Source: a virus
IMG/VR virus record: IMGVR_UViG_3300042939_000300
Coordinates: 1-44,628 of that record
DNA: 44,628 bases
Direction: 5' to 3' (one strand)
In this document: positions 19,978 to 30,000 of the stretch, piece after piece
Layout: the number at the start of each line of letters is the position of its first letter
Numbering within the stretch: the stretch's first letter is position 1
The notes under the pieces: generated by a model
What the model saw: only the letters and a program-made list of their open reading frames with translations
What the model was told of the DNA's origin: nothing
Databases searched by the model: none
Made by a program: the position numbers and the translations under genes

Positions 19978-20272
19978 TCCAACCTTGCTTGCGGGCTTCC
20001 CGCCCGTTAGCGTGGCACCAATCATGGCACAATCGGCAAAGCGCGGCAAAAAGACTGTAGTCACAAAGGTAGCGACCAATCCTACCCGCCTTATGATGGA
20101 TGTCCTGACTCTTCGCCTTCTTGCATTTCTCGCATATGGGATGCAGTGCCAAGTAGGCTTTTTTTACCTTTGCATACTCATTGTACTCACGCTGGCGTTT
20201 GGGGGATGCGCTCCGCAACCTTCCGCCGCGCTTCAAGGGAGTTTTTGAACGAAGTGGAGTTTTTCTTGTCAT
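19931..20272 (-). CDS. HNH endonuclease, antisense to its surroundings
   Basis: 113 residues from ATG 20272. A very basic lead (MTRKTPLRSKTPLKRGGRLR) is followed by PICEKCKKAKSQDIHHKAG (C47, C50, H59, H60) and ALCRLCHDWCHANG (C79, C82, H83, H87), a complete HNH domain of the phage 'RGRIG' type. It lies on the opposite strand within a rightward cluster and overlaps the lipoprotein tail, as free-standing homing nucleases often do. It is only distantly similar to the HNH enzyme at 17366. Confidence 0.82.
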   Translation of the reverse strand: MTRKTPLRSKTPLKRGGRLRSASPKRQREYNEYAKVKKAYLALHPICEKCKKAKSQDIHHKAGRIGRYLCDYSLFAALCRLCHDWCHANGREARKQGWIIDTVHVPQYRAEEP

Positions 20273-20279
20273 ACCTACC

Positions 20280-20468
20280 ATGATCACTTGGAACGATTAC
20301 AATGATACAAAGCCCGATGCAGAGGGAATCTATCTCATCAAAAACGACGAGTCAAACCCTCCTTTGAGGTGGGCTTGTCACTACCACCCCCACCATGGAT
20401 GGAGCGGGATTGGACATATCCTTGAACGTGTGATTAAGTATTGGACACCATGGCCCGATTCAAAGTAG
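20280..20468 (+). CDS. Small DUF551-like protein, 62 aa
   Basis: The start is at ATG 20280 (MITWNDYNDTKPDAEGIYLI). KPDAEGIYLIKN, a Trp/His middle, and the closing VIKYWTPWPDS match the layout of DUF551-type phage proteins (W....KP..G.YL........ YW..LP). Function unknown; soluble. It overlaps the next gene by 19 bp. Confidence 0.6.
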   Translation: MITWNDYNDTKPDAEGIYLIKNDESNPPLRWACHYHPHHGWSGIGHILERVIKYWTPWPDSK

Positions 20469-20674
20469 TTCTTACGGTAATCAATGAAGACTCCGTCTCC
20501 CCATTCGTGGTTGGCCCACGTTTCCGTCGAGGAACCCCCATGCCAATGGAAGCGTTGTTCGCTGAACGTGGCGGTTACTTCTTTGACCCAGAATCAGAAA
20601 TCGAGATGGCCAGAGATTGCGCCGAATCTTTTCAAAAATACATCAATCAATCAGAGAAAAAAAAGAAAAAATGA
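20450..20674 (+). CDS. Hypothetical protein, 74 aa
   Basis: Starts at ATG 20450 (MARFKVVLTVINEDSVSPFV). One short beta hairpin then GYFFDPESEIEMARDCAES and a Lys-rich end (SEKKKKK). It overlaps both neighbours and ends in ATGA. Unrecognised. Confidence 0.5.
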   Translation: MARFKVVLTVINEDSVSPFVVGPRFRRGTPMPMEALFAERGGYFFDPESEIEMARDCAESFQKYINQSEKKKKK

Positions 20675-20862
20675 GCGAAAGTAATAAAACTTACATTGTG
20701 TGCCACGGAGAGAAAGTTGTGGAACTGGACAGGTTTGGCATGAGTAAAGAGGAGGCCAACCAAGAAGCCCAAAGACTCATGGAACATGGCTACAAAAATG
20801 TCAGGGTAAGGCTGGAAGACCCCCTCCATCCTAGCTGGCCTCTTAACTTCGACGCGCAGTGA
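20671..20862 (+). CDS. Hypothetical protein, 63 aa
   Basis: MSESNKTYIVCHGEKVVELD then GMSKEEANQEAQRLMEHGYK and NVRVRLEDP: a beta-alpha-beta unit of the kind seen in small DUF-type host-interaction proteins. The start overlaps the previous stop (ATGA) and the stop overlaps the GTG of the glycosyltransferase-like gene (GTGA). Confidence 0.58.
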   Translation: MSESNKTYIVCHGEKVVELDRFGMSKEEANQEAQRLMEHGYKNVRVRLEDPLHPSWPLNFDAQ

Positions 20863-21842
20863 ATATCGTCTTCGCCTACCACAACGGAGACGCTGATTTG
20901 GCCATGGAGTCGGCCAAGGCTATTACGGCTTTTGGTATCAACATGCGACATAAAGCCACTTTATGCTGTACGAAGGATACATTAAACACCAATTCGATTA
21001 TCCAAGAACTAAAGAAATCGTTTCCCGAAGTTGACCAGATAACAGCACAGGACGGGTTTAGTGGCTGGCCACTTGGCCCGAACCAGATGTTCAGTGATGT
21101 GGCTGCTGCCATGTATTCAACCAACGCTCCTTTCTACTTCTGGGAGCCAGACTGCGTCCCCATGAAAGAAGGGTGGGCGGATGATTTGGACGCTGAATAC
21201 CACAAAAAAGTCGGCATCATGGGCCACCTCTACGAAGGAGGCATGGCATGCAATGGGAAGAATATCTACAAGATGATTGTGGGTAGTGCGGTGTATCCTC
21301 CTAATTTCTTGGACTTCTGTCCTTCCGCGCAGTCCTTATCGACCTACAACTTGGCCTACAAAAACGCAGGGACGATCCCCGAACCATGGGATGTAAGATG
21401 TAGGTGGAACTTCATGGCTATCGGACGGGACACTCCACTCATCAGAACCTACTGGAAAAGTGTGAACTACCAGTGGAAAGACGCGAAGATTGTCTTCTAC
21501 GCCGAAGACCCCGAAGCCCAAGCTGTCCAAGGAGTCACATGCCCAGACAGGGTGATTTCCAGCCAAGCTGTAGTCATCCACGGGTGCAAGGACGGATCTC
21601 TCCACAAAATGGCTCAAGAGGGGTTTCTAATGCCGTCAGATTCGACGGGATTAGAGCAAAGCGTCAGCAATGATACACAAGTGGTGACAGTTTGCGATAA
21701 AGCCCCAGAAGTGGTGCGTAAACCGCCAAAAAAAGCCAAGAAAAAGCGGGTCATCTCTGAAGAAGAGCGCGAACGCCGCAGGCAGGCGATGATGGAAATT
21801 TTGCAAAGAAAGCGTGAACGAAAGGCCCAAGGGGCTGTCTAA
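20859..21842 (+). CDS. Glycosyltransferase-like protein with Lys/Arg-rich tail
   Basis: 327 residues, GTG start overlapping the previous stop. MNIVFAYHNGDADLAMESAK begins a Rossmann-like GT-A domain; FWEPDCVPMKEGW (EPD at 96-98) takes the DxD place and SAVYPPNFLDFCP follows, both matching the protein at 343-1131. A C-terminal extension of about 50 residues (VRKPPKKAKKKRVIS, then EEERERRRQAMMEI) is disordered and strongly basic, which would suit DNA or RNA contact. If so, the sugar acceptor might be phage DNA. Donor unknown. Confidence 0.65.
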   Translation: MNIVFAYHNGDADLAMESAKAITAFGINMRHKATLCCTKDTLNTNSIIQELKKSFPEVDQITAQDGFSGWPLGPNQMFSDVAAAMYSTNAPFYFWEPDCVPMKEGWADDLDAEYHKKVGIMGHLYEGGMACNGKNIYKMIVGSAVYPPNFLDFCPSAQSLSTYNLAYKNAGTIPEPWDVRCRWNFMAIGRDTPLIRTYWKSVNYQWKDAKIVFYAEDPEAQAVQGVTCPDRVISSQAVVIHGCKDGSLHKMAQEGFLMPSDSTGLEQSVSNDTQVVTVCDKAPEVVRKPPKKAKKKRVISEEERERRRQAMMEILQRKRERKAQGAV

Positions 21843-21850
21843 CGCTTACT

Positions 21851-23155
21851 ATGCAAGAAGTCATCCACGAACCATCCGCCGAAACCGCCATCCTTTCCTG
21901 CCTCTGTCATGCCCCGTCAGAAGATCAGCGTGAGATCCTTTTATCCATAAAGGAAGATCATTTCTACCTTCAGGAGAACAAGATCATCTTTCGGGCAGTC
22001 ATGCGCTGTATCGCCAAGGGGATGCAGGCAGACATCATCAATGTCAAAGGAGAGATCGAAGCTGCCAACGAATATGATATCGTTGGGGGTGAACAAAAGA
22101 TTACAGAGGTTGCGACTTCATGTGTAGCCCATAACAACTGGAAGCGTTACTACCCCAAACTGGAAGAGGCCCGCTACAGAAGGTCGTTAGAATACTTGGC
22201 CAACGACATGGTTCACAAGGCTAGAGACCGCGAGCTAAAGATTGAAGAACTCAAGAATTGGTCAGAGACCACTGTCATGCGGGCTGACTACGAGATGGAT
22301 GATGGTAGCAAACTATCGATCAACAATGCCCTAGACCGCGCTGCCCAGAATATTGAATCCACGATTGCTGGAAAACCCTGCATCGGCATTCGCACAGGCA
22401 TCACTCCGTTGGATGACCTTCTTATGTTTGGCCTGCGCGGCGGAGATATGGTTGTCTTGGCTGCGAGACCAGCAGTGGGCAAGACGGCCAGTGCCCTTCA
22501 GATTGCAGAGAACGTAGCCCTCAACCAGAAGAAGCGTGTGCTTATCTTCTCTTTGGAGATGACTAGTGTTGCCTTGATGGAGCGCATGATCCGCTCGCGG
22601 GCGCGTGTGGGTGCTGCTGATATCCTTTCTGGTCGGGTAACCCCACATCAAAAACAATCCCTTGGACGGGCGGTTCAGGAAATCCAAGCATCCGAAATTA
22701 TTTGTGATGATAGCTCGGCCAAATCTATCGGCTATCTCAAAGCGGTAGCCCGCCGCGCCCACCAACGCACACCACTAGACCTCATCATCATTGACTACCT
22801 CCAGTTGGTTAAGGGCGATAGTAAGCGCGGAAAAGACAATCGCGTGTGCGAGGTGGAAGAGATTAGCGGTGGCATCAAAGATCTTGCAAAAACCCTCAAG
22901 GTTCCCGTTCTGGTGCTGGCTCAACTCAACCGCGACCCCGATAAACGAGGTGGACGCCCCAGCCTTTCAGACCTCAAGGGATCTGGAGCCATCGAACAGG
23001 ACTCAGATATCGTCATTATGCTTCACAGCGAAGATGCTCAAGACCATGAGAAGAATCCTACCATGGAGTTTATTGTCGGCAAGCATCGGGACGGCCCCAC
23101 GGGCGTGGCCAATATGAGCTTCAATAAGGCAATTACCCGATTTGAGGCGGCGTAG
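21851..23155 (+). CDS. dnaB-like: DnaB-type replicative helicase
   Basis: 434 residues, with the N-terminal helical DnaB domain (HEPSAETAILSCLCHA) and the RecA-like core: Walker A ARPAVGKTASALQ (205-217), the arginine/sensor region FSLEMTSVALMERM, Walker B LDLIIIDYLQLV, and AQLNRDPDKRGGRPSLSDLK with GSGAIEQDSDIVIML, the DnaB-specific helices. A hexameric 5'-3' helicase that unwinds the fork and recruits primase (2462-4042 on the other arm). The gene starts 8 bp after the glycosyltransferase-like gene. Its 3' end overlaps the antisense Cys-rich gene by 23 bp. Confidence 0.94.
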   Translation: MQEVIHEPSAETAILSCLCHAPSEDQREILLSIKEDHFYLQENKIIFRAVMRCIAKGMQADIINVKGEIEAANEYDIVGGEQKITEVATSCVAHNNWKRYYPKLEEARYRRSLEYLANDMVHKARDRELKIEELKNWSETTVMRADYEMDDGSKLSINNALDRAAQNIESTIAGKPCIGIRTGITPLDDLLMFGLRGGDMVVLAARPAVGKTASALQIAENVALNQKKRVLIFSLEMTSVALMERMIRSRARVGAADILSGRVTPHQKQSLGRAVQEIQASEIICDDSSAKSIGYLKAVARRAHQRTPLDLIIIDYLQLVKGDSKRGKDNRVCEVEEISGGIKDLAKTLKVPVLVLAQLNRDPDKRGGRPSLSDLKGSGAIEQDSDIVIMLHSEDAQDHEKNPTMEFIVGKHRDGPTGVANMSFNKAITRFEAA

Positions 23156-23735
23156 CCTTCCAGCAATGGGAGGGAAATTCAAGTCCATCGCTACCTTGAA
23201 CGTCAACTGGAAGGTGGACGCTCACGGCGTTGTAGCAGCCACATATACCGCAAGCCTTGAGTTGTTGGTCGTAAGAGGTGGTCTTGGCTCCCGCGATTTG
23301 CGGAAGCATCCCAGCAATACCCTTACACCCCCAACAGCCAGAGGTGGCGATTTGATACGGGCAGGCCGCACAAATTTTAGCTCGCCGTTCAGCTTCCTCC
23401 TGATCGACTAGCTGAAACTTGTTTTCTCTGGCAAAGTGGTACATGGCTCGCACCCAGCGGACAATCTGAGCAAACCCCAAAGTTTGTTTGGCTTTGGTGC
23501 AAGGAATACAATTTGTATTCCCAGCAAGTCGGTCACAAAGACTGTGTTCTATTTGTGACACAAAATCCACTGGAGGAACAATTCCTTTGGAGTGGAGAAG
23601 TTTTTCACAATTACCAACCATGTCCCAAAAATCTCCACCATAAACATTTTCTTCGACTATTGGACACTTCACCCACCAACCCTGTGGAGGGACATCTGTT
23701 TTGCGGGGATAGCAAAATTTAGGGCTATCACTCAT
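23133..23735 (-). CDS. Cys-rich putative zinc-binding protein, 200 aa
   Basis: Cys pairs recur: NTNCIPCTKAK, RAKICAACPYQIA, GCWGCKG, KACGICGCYN and HCW. The KICAACP...GCWGC set is a plausible double zinc knuckle, and the C-terminal ACGICGC could hold a third ion. The N-terminus (PRKTDVPPQGWWVKCPIVEE) is Pro/Trp rich. Similar Cys-rich proteins occur in phages next to terminase without a known role. It is co-transcribed leftward with the small terminase candidate and overlaps it by 8 bp. Confidence 0.65.
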   Translation of the reverse strand: MSDSPKFCYPRKTDVPPQGWWVKCPIVEENVYGGDFWDMVGNCEKLLHSKGIVPPVDFVSQIEHSLCDRLAGNTNCIPCTKAKQTLGFAQIVRWVRAMYHFARENKFQLVDQEEAERRAKICAACPYQIATSGCWGCKGIAGMLPQIAGAKTTSYDQQLKACGICGCYNAVSVHLPVDVQGSDGLEFPSHCWKATPPQIG

Positions 23736-24498
23736 TGAGAACTAGCTCCGCTTCGTAAGTATTATTTTCTGGAATTTTCATGGATTCTAGCTTGGTAGCA
23801 ATATTGATCTGAATGGCATTCTGCTGGTTGACGCCTTCTGAAAAGTTAATGGCGGCAGCTTCAGCCAGTTGTTTGATATTCCTCATCATGCCAAGAGCCT
23901 CCATTCCGTCAAGGTCTTGCGCGGCATCGGCAGCTTTCACCAACACCTTACCAGTTAGAAACTTGATCGATTTCTTCATGGTTTCCAATGAAGCCGTAAT
24001 TTCCGACATCAAACTCGGAACTCCGTCATCCTCCCAAGGGGCTGGGGCATGTTCGTTTACTAGACGTTCTCTACATTGGAGCCAACGCTGGGTATCTCTC
24101 CATAGACAGACGGTGGATTCGCTGACCTTCAGTTCCTCGGCAATATCCCGTAGGGTGCGCCCCGAACAATACATAGAAAATCCCTTAATGCATTCAAGCC
24201 TGCGTTTTTTATCCATCTCCTCCATTCTGGCGGGAGGAGCAACTAGGGCTGCGGGACGTTCCTTGTCCCAAGGGTAGAGATTTTCTGCTTCGGGATTTTC
24301 CTGCCAGATCTTAGCATAGTCATCCCATTTCTCGCTATAGATCATCTTCTCAAGAGTGGGTTTGTGCTTGGTGTCCAAAGTCTTCATTACCTCTGGCAAA
24401 TCCCTACCAGCGGCGTAAAGTCGAAATGCATTCTGTTTTTTAATGCGGTTTTCGGGCGCGTCCCAATCCCGCTCTCCGCTCTTGCGCTTTTTCTCCAT
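23728..24498 (-). CDS. terS-like: Putative terminase small subunit (HTH protein)
   Basis: 256 residues. A basic start (MEKKRKSGERDWDAPENRIK), then an HTH at about residues 110-135 (SGRTLRDIAEELKVSESTVC), a linker with LVNEHAPAPWEDDG, and a long helical region (ITASLETMKKSIKFLTGKVL) suited to oligomerisation. This plan (DNA-binding HTH plus helical ring-forming part) and the place beside TerL fit a small terminase that selects the packaging site. It is divergent from TerL, which is unusual. The 28-bp gap between them holds TATAAAT. Confidence 0.62.
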   Translation of the reverse strand: MEKKRKSGERDWDAPENRIKKQNAFRLYAAGRDLPEVMKTLDTKHKPTLEKMIYSEKWDDYAKIWQENPEAENLYPWDKERPAALVAPPARMEEMDKKRRLECIKGFSMYCSGRTLRDIAEELKVSESTVCLWRDTQRWLQCRERLVNEHAPAPWEDDGVPSLMSEITASLETMKKSIKFLTGKVLVKAADAAQDLDGMEALGMMRNIKQLAEAAAINFSEGVNQQNAIQINIATKLESMKIPENNTYEAELVLNE

Positions 24499-24526
24499 CC
24501 AGATTAGTTTAGTATAAATTTCATAA

Positions 24527-26368
24527 ATGGCAACAGTTGATCAAGGGATAGAGAAATACGGGAGGTTGTGGTTACCCAAAGATGGGCAGGCGATTACACC
24601 AATCCGTATCGAGATGGACGCCTTCTTGCAGGGGCTAACCCCCGAAGAAGGTGGGCTCGGAAAAGCCCGCCATTACCGAAATATCGTCTCGGCAATTTGG
24701 CCAACCTTCCAGTGGCATAGGTGGGCGGAACTGAGCGCACAGGCATTCTGCAACCAAATCTATGAGGTGGATGAGGCCACGGGTAACCGATTTGTCCGAA
24801 GCGTGACGGGTTTAGCAGGCGGCACCGACTCTGGTAAATCCTACGGGATGGCGGCATTTGCGCTAGTTAATTGGTTCTGCGACCCGATCAATACGATGAC
24901 CATTGTTGTCTCTACGTCCAAGATTGATGCCAAGCAGCGTATATGGGCGGCACTGGTCAAGATGTATCGCGAAGCCCGAAACATGGGACTAGCTTCTGGA
25001 AGGCTTATCGAATCCATGGATATCATCAAGCTATCAGATGAAGAGGGTGCCGTGATCGACCCAGAAACGGGGGTTAGTGATGCCTCGTCCATCATGCTTC
25101 TCGCGGCGGGTGACGAATACAAAGATGATGCCCAAAAACGACTTCAAGGTAAAAAGAATCGTCGTATCGTGTTGATCATAGACGAGTTACAAGATTGCTC
25201 TGCTTCCGTAATTAACGAAGCAGTGTGGGGATTTAAGGGCGCACAAGAACTCTATATCGTCGGCGCGGGCAACCCGTCTTCCATCTTCGATCCCCATGGA
25301 AAATTCTGCGAACCCATCAAGGGGTGGATGAGTGTGGACGAGCAAACCCCGAACTGGAAGATACGAGTAGCTGGTATTGAGGGAGTGTGTATTAGATTTG
25401 ATTCAGAAAACGACAACCCCAACCAACAGTCGTTCGACGCTGGCAAAGGACTCCGCTACCCATTCCTACCCAAGCCCAACGATGTGGCTTTGGCCCGAAA
25501 GGAACTCGGAGAACTCAACCCACAGTATTGGAGGAAGTTTCGTGGCTTCTGGCCTCCCGCTGATGCCGATGACTCCACGATTGTCTCGGATATTCTATTG
25601 GCTCGTCATGGGGCGCTAGACAAGCCAATCTGGGATGGAACTCCGAAAGATATTGCAGGAATCGACCCCAGTTATACTGAAGGCGGTGATAGATTTGTGT
25701 TTACCCACCTTAAGTATGGAAAATTAATCAGTGGAAAATGGGCGATAGCTGTTGAGAAACAGTATGTCCTCAACCGAAGGGCTGGCTCACAGGAAGACTT
25801 CCAATACGAGATGATCCAGCAAATCCACGACCTCTCTCTCAAATTGGGAATACCGAATCAGTGGATGGGGGTGGATGCTTCGGCGGGTGGTATCTTTTGG
25901 TCAATCGGAGAGAGAGAACTCCTAAAGGGTTGGCATGCAGTAAGTTTTGCAGGAGCGGCTTCAGACCTTCCAGTGAGCGCACAATACGCCATGAGGAACG
26001 AAGTCACTGGAAAACCCCAAGTCGGCAAGGAATTATTCCACAACATGGCTTCAGAACTTTGCTTCGCCGCTCGATACTTCCTAGAATGTGAACAACTCAA
26101 GGGAATCAGCCCTGATTTAGCGTGGGAAATGACCCAGAGAAAGTATGTGCGAAGGACTCGGAAGATTATTATTGAGTCCAAAACCGACATGAAAAAGCGG
26201 ATAGGTAAGTCCCCCGACCTGTTTGATTCATTTGCCGTAGGGTTATTTGTCGCTCGTAAAGTATTTGGAGCCATGGCGGGATCGGAGGCAATAGAAGAGA
26301 AAAAACGAATTAATAAAGAAACCTTCAAGAAGCTTAAACAGTCCTTGACTCTAAAGACAAAATGGTAG
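24527..26368 (+). CDS. terL: Terminase large subunit
   Basis: 613 residues. The ATPase domain has Walker A GGTDSGKS (98-105), Walker B RIVLIIDE (213-220) with the catalytic Glu, and the coupling motif VGAGNPSS near 245-252. The RNase H-like nuclease domain shows D380 in AGIDPSYTEG, D450 in MGVDASAGG and a C-terminal Asp in DLFDSFAVG. It pumps DNA into the prohead through the portal and cuts concatemers. There is no Shine-Dalgarno site before ATG 24527, only an AT-rich TAGTATAAAT stretch. It ends in TAG. Confidence 0.95.
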   Translation: MATVDQGIEKYGRLWLPKDGQAITPIRIEMDAFLQGLTPEEGGLGKARHYRNIVSAIWPTFQWHRWAELSAQAFCNQIYEVDEATGNRFVRSVTGLAGGTDSGKSYGMAAFALVNWFCDPINTMTIVVSTSKIDAKQRIWAALVKMYREARNMGLASGRLIESMDIIKLSDEEGAVIDPETGVSDASSIMLLAAGDEYKDDAQKRLQGKKNRRIVLIIDELQDCSASVINEAVWGFKGAQELYIVGAGNPSSIFDPHGKFCEPIKGWMSVDEQTPNWKIRVAGIEGVCIRFDSENDNPNQQSFDAGKGLRYPFLPKPNDVALARKELGELNPQYWRKFRGFWPPADADDSTIVSDILLARHGALDKPIWDGTPKDIAGIDPSYTEGGDRFVFTHLKYGKLISGKWAIAVEKQYVLNRRAGSQEDFQYEMIQQIHDLSLKLGIPNQWMGVDASAGGIFWSIGERELLKGWHAVSFAGAASDLPVSAQYAMRNEVTGKPQVGKELFHNMASELCFAARYFLECEQLKGISPDLAWEMTQRKYVRRTRKIIIESKTDMKKRIGKSPDLFDSFAVGLFVARKVFGAMAGSEAIEEKKRINKETFKKLKQSLTLKTKW

Positions 26369-26383
26369 ATTCTGTTTGGGTTT

Positions 26384-26746
26384 ATGGCTCAACTACCGAT
26401 TGCTGAAGCGGATATCTGTATATTCCAAGGCGCGACTTTTAACCAGACTTTGTTTTACGAAACGGGCGAACCTTCGGCTCCCGTTAATCTTGCTGGGTTT
26501 ACAGCCAAGATGCATATCAGATCAAAGCCCGAATCCAAAGCCATAATCCTTGAACTATCGACTAGTAATGGTAGAATCGTGTTGAATGAAGCTACAGGAT
26601 CTATTAGATTATTTATTTCGGCATCTGACACGGCATCGCTCTCGGTCTGTGATAAAGCCGTATATGACCTTGAGCTTTACAACGGGGCCGTCACAACCCG
26701 AATCTTGCAAGGCAATGTTATCATTTCACCAGAGGTTACCCGATAA
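26384..26746 (+). CDS. BppU/lambda-tail N-terminal-domain-like virion protein, 120 aa
   Basis: MAQLPIAEADICIFQGATFN then VNLAGFTAKMHIRSKPESKA and YDLELYNGAVTTRILQGNV: a beta-sandwich of the type at the N-terminus of baseplate upper (BppU) and fibre-attachment proteins. It is a clear paralogue of the protein at 32045-32413, and each copy stands just before a giant fibre gene. It probably forms an adaptor between tail and fibre. Confidence 0.68.
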   Translation: MAQLPIAEADICIFQGATFNQTLFYETGEPSAPVNLAGFTAKMHIRSKPESKAIILELSTSNGRIVLNEATGSIRLFISASDTASLSVCDKAVYDLELYNGAVTTRILQGNVIISPEVTR

Positions 26747-27070
26747 ATGAGTAAGATCTGTATTCCCATCCCATCCAGCAGTGTTATCGGCGTTTCTTCG
26801 ACCCCGATTCAAACCCCAAGTGTTAATATCCTTCGTGTTGAACCTTCGATTACTGGGTTGGACGGCGGCGGCTCAACTAACCTTGATAGCCTGAATACCG
26901 TTAGTGGAACCTATGCTGTTGGAATTGTTATCTTTTTGGTTATCGACGGAATTCCTGCCATCTACCAACTTGCCAACAGCACTGATCCCGAAAACCTACC
27001 ATTTGTAGTCCGACCCAATGACTATGATAGCCAAACAGGAACCAAAAGGGTTTGGAAGCGACTAATGTAA
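26747..27070 (+). CDS. Small virion-associated protein, 107 aa
   Basis: MSKICIPIPSSSVIGVSSTP is Ser/Pro/Thr rich, then GLDGGGSTNLDSLNTVSGTY and a beta-type end (FVVRPNDYDSQTGTKRVWKR). The C-terminal part is like a small fibre-base domain. ATG directly follows the previous TAA, and the next gene starts 2 bp after its stop, so it belongs to the fibre operon. No family assigned. Confidence 0.55.
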   Translation: MSKICIPIPSSSVIGVSSTPIQTPSVNILRVEPSITGLDGGGSTNLDSLNTVSGTYAVGIVIFLVIDGIPAIYQLANSTDPENLPFVVRPNDYDSQTGTKRVWKRLM

Positions 27071-27071
27071 A

Positions 27072-30000
27072 ATGAAAATTATCCTCTCACTTATTATCGG
27101 TGGAGCCTTGGTTGTTTCGGGCTTCGGGCAAACTCGCAATGTTTTGGTTGGCACTAATAATGCCGTGGTTCAGCCTACAAATTTTTGGAGCGCCGATGCA
27201 TCCAATGCTCGTACGGGTCTCGGTTTGGGCAGTGCTGCGACAAGCCCTGTATCTGCATTTCAATCTTCAAGCGCAACGCTTTCAAACTTGGCATCTTCAA
27301 ATGGTGGGATTCTTACAAATATCCAAGCTTCAAACATTGTTGGATCTATAGCGGCGTCAAACATTCCTTCCGTAACTTTCACTGGAATCAATGGAACGCT
27401 CAGTATTATTCAGGGTGGAACTGGTGCAACTAATGCCGCAAATGCCAGACAAAATTTAGGATCTACAACTGTTGGTGACGCTGTTTTTATTGCAACAAAT
27501 ACCGCATCGGCCAGAACGGCATTGGGCTCCACAACAATTGGTGGAAATATTTTTACAGCAACAGATGCTTCAGCCGTAAGAACGCTTCTTTCGTTGGGCA
27601 CGGCTTCTACTAATCCCGCTTCTGCATTCCAGCCAGCATCTACCAATCTTACGCTTCTTGCTTCAAATGATGGATCATCGCTTACCAATCTTAATATTTC
27701 TGGGTTGGGAACTATTTCTATTAGCAATATTTCTGGTCTTCAGTCGGCTTTAGATGGAAAACTGGCAACCAATGGAAGCGCTGCCAATCTTACATCTTTC
27801 CCATCTACAATTCTTCAAATAACCTCCGCTTTAACAAATTTTCCTTCTGGCCTTCTTAGAACAAGTGGGGATGGATCTGGTCTAACAAATCTTCCAGTTC
27901 CAGAATTTGCCAGCAATGTTTTGTCTACAATTGGATTAAGCAAGGGTGGAACTGGTGCTACTAATGCTTCGGGGGCTAGGGTCAACCTTGGATCAACCGC
28001 CGTTGGTGATGCTGTTTTTGTGGCAACCAATGCCGCAGCAGCCAGAACTGCGCTTTCTTTGGGAACAGCGTCTACTAGTGCGTCAACAGACTTCCAGCCG
28101 TCTTCTTCTGTTCTTACGAATCTAGCACTTGGTAATGGGGGCGGTATTACAAATATTACAGCAGCAAATATTAATGGAACAGTTGGTCTTGCTTCCAACA
28201 TTACAGGAACAGCGGCTCTTGCTTCAAACGTAACAGGTATTATTGCTTTGGCAAACGGAGGAACGGGTGGAACCAATGCATCAACAGCAAGGAGTGGACT
28301 AGAAATCGGCACAACCAACACGCTCACAATTGCTGGAATTACTGCTCAAAATATTACGGTTACGGCGGGAGGTGGTATTACGTTGCAGTCTGTTATCACA
28401 AACGCCGCCCCATTTAGGACTAACATTGGTTTGCCTTGGAGTGGATTAACCAGTGCAGACGCTCCAGCGTTTCGTGCCGCCCTCGGTCTTGGAACAGCGG
28501 CCACTAGCACTGCCACAACATTTCAACCCTCTTCTTCGGTGTTGACAAATTTGGCCGCGAACAATGGTTCAAGCCTGACAAATCTTCAGGCCAGCAACTT
28601 GGTTGGCACAATTGACGTTTCTAATATTCCCGTTGTTACGCTTACTAATATCAGTGGAACTTTGACCGTTTCCCAAGGCGGAACTGGTGCAACAAACGCT
28701 TCTGAGGCAAGGCAAAATCTTGGAGCTACCACGGTTGGAAATGCTGTTTTTGTGGCAACCAATGCTGAAGCCGCAAGAACGGCAATTAATGCTCTTGCTC
28801 CCAATGGAAATGCCGCAAGTCTTACGAATTTTCCAACATTACTTCTCCGCACCAATGGAAACGGATCTGGTCTTACCAATATTTCTGGAGCCAATGTTGT
28901 CGGCACCGTGGCCACCGCTTCTAACATTACAGGTACAATTGCCATCAGTAATGTGTCCAATCTTCAGTCTTCATTGGATGGAAAACTTGGAACAAATCCA
29001 ACCTTGCTTATTGCTAACATCAGCAATCTTCAAACAACGCTGGACGGAAAATTAGGAACAAATCCCACGCTCCAAATCTCCAATGTTGCTGCATTGCAAA
29101 CAGCTTTGGATGGAAAACTTTCTGGAACATTACCAATTGCCATCAGCAATGTTAGCGGGCTCCAAACATCTTTGGACGGAAAGCTGGCAACCAATCCCAC
29201 GCTGGCAATTACAAATATTACTGGGCTTCAAACCAATCTTGATTCCAAGCTTTCTTTAACGGGTAACGCAGTAAATCTTACTAATTTTCCAACCTCATTG
29301 CTCCGTACCACGGGGGACGCTTCTGGACTGACTAACTTCCCAACTCTCAACCAAAACACTACTGGTACAGCTTCTAATGTCACGGGGGTGGTGGCCGTAG
29401 CTAACGGAGGAACGGGAACAAATAGTGCAATCGGCGCTCGTCAAAATCTTGGACTTTCTTGGAGTGGGTTAACCAACACAAATGCTGAAACGTTTAGAAC
29501 GGCACTTGGACTTGGTTCTCTTTCTACACTTTCTGCTGTAGCAATCAGCAACGTTACTGGCCTGCAAACTGCGCTTGACGCAAAACTTGCGAGCAATGGC
29601 AACGCAATCAATCTTACAAATTTTCCGACAAGCCTTCTTAGGGTTGATGGTAATGCTGCCGCCCTGACAAACTTTCCCGCGATTTTGCTTAGAACCAATG
29701 GAGATGCTGGCGGTCTTACAAATTTCCCCACACTCAATCAAAACACTACTGGCACGGCAAGTAATGTTACTGGTGTTGTTGCTGTTGCCAATGGCGGAAC
29801 GGGGGCGACAAATGCGGCCAATGCCAGAACCGCGCTCGGTTTGGGAACGGCATCTACGAATCCAGCTACTGCATTTCAGCCATCTTCAACAGTTCTTAGC
29901 AATTTGGCAAGTAGCAATGGTGGTGCGCTTACCAACATTGCTTCTACAAATATTGTGGGAACTGTGGCCTTGGCTTCCAATATTACAGGAACAGCCCCTC

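Noticed and set aside
26366-26383. TerL amber stop in frame with the next gene
   Set aside because: The frames agree, but a fusion of terminase with a fibre-adaptor domain makes no sense and the next gene has its own start; taken as a normal TAG stop.
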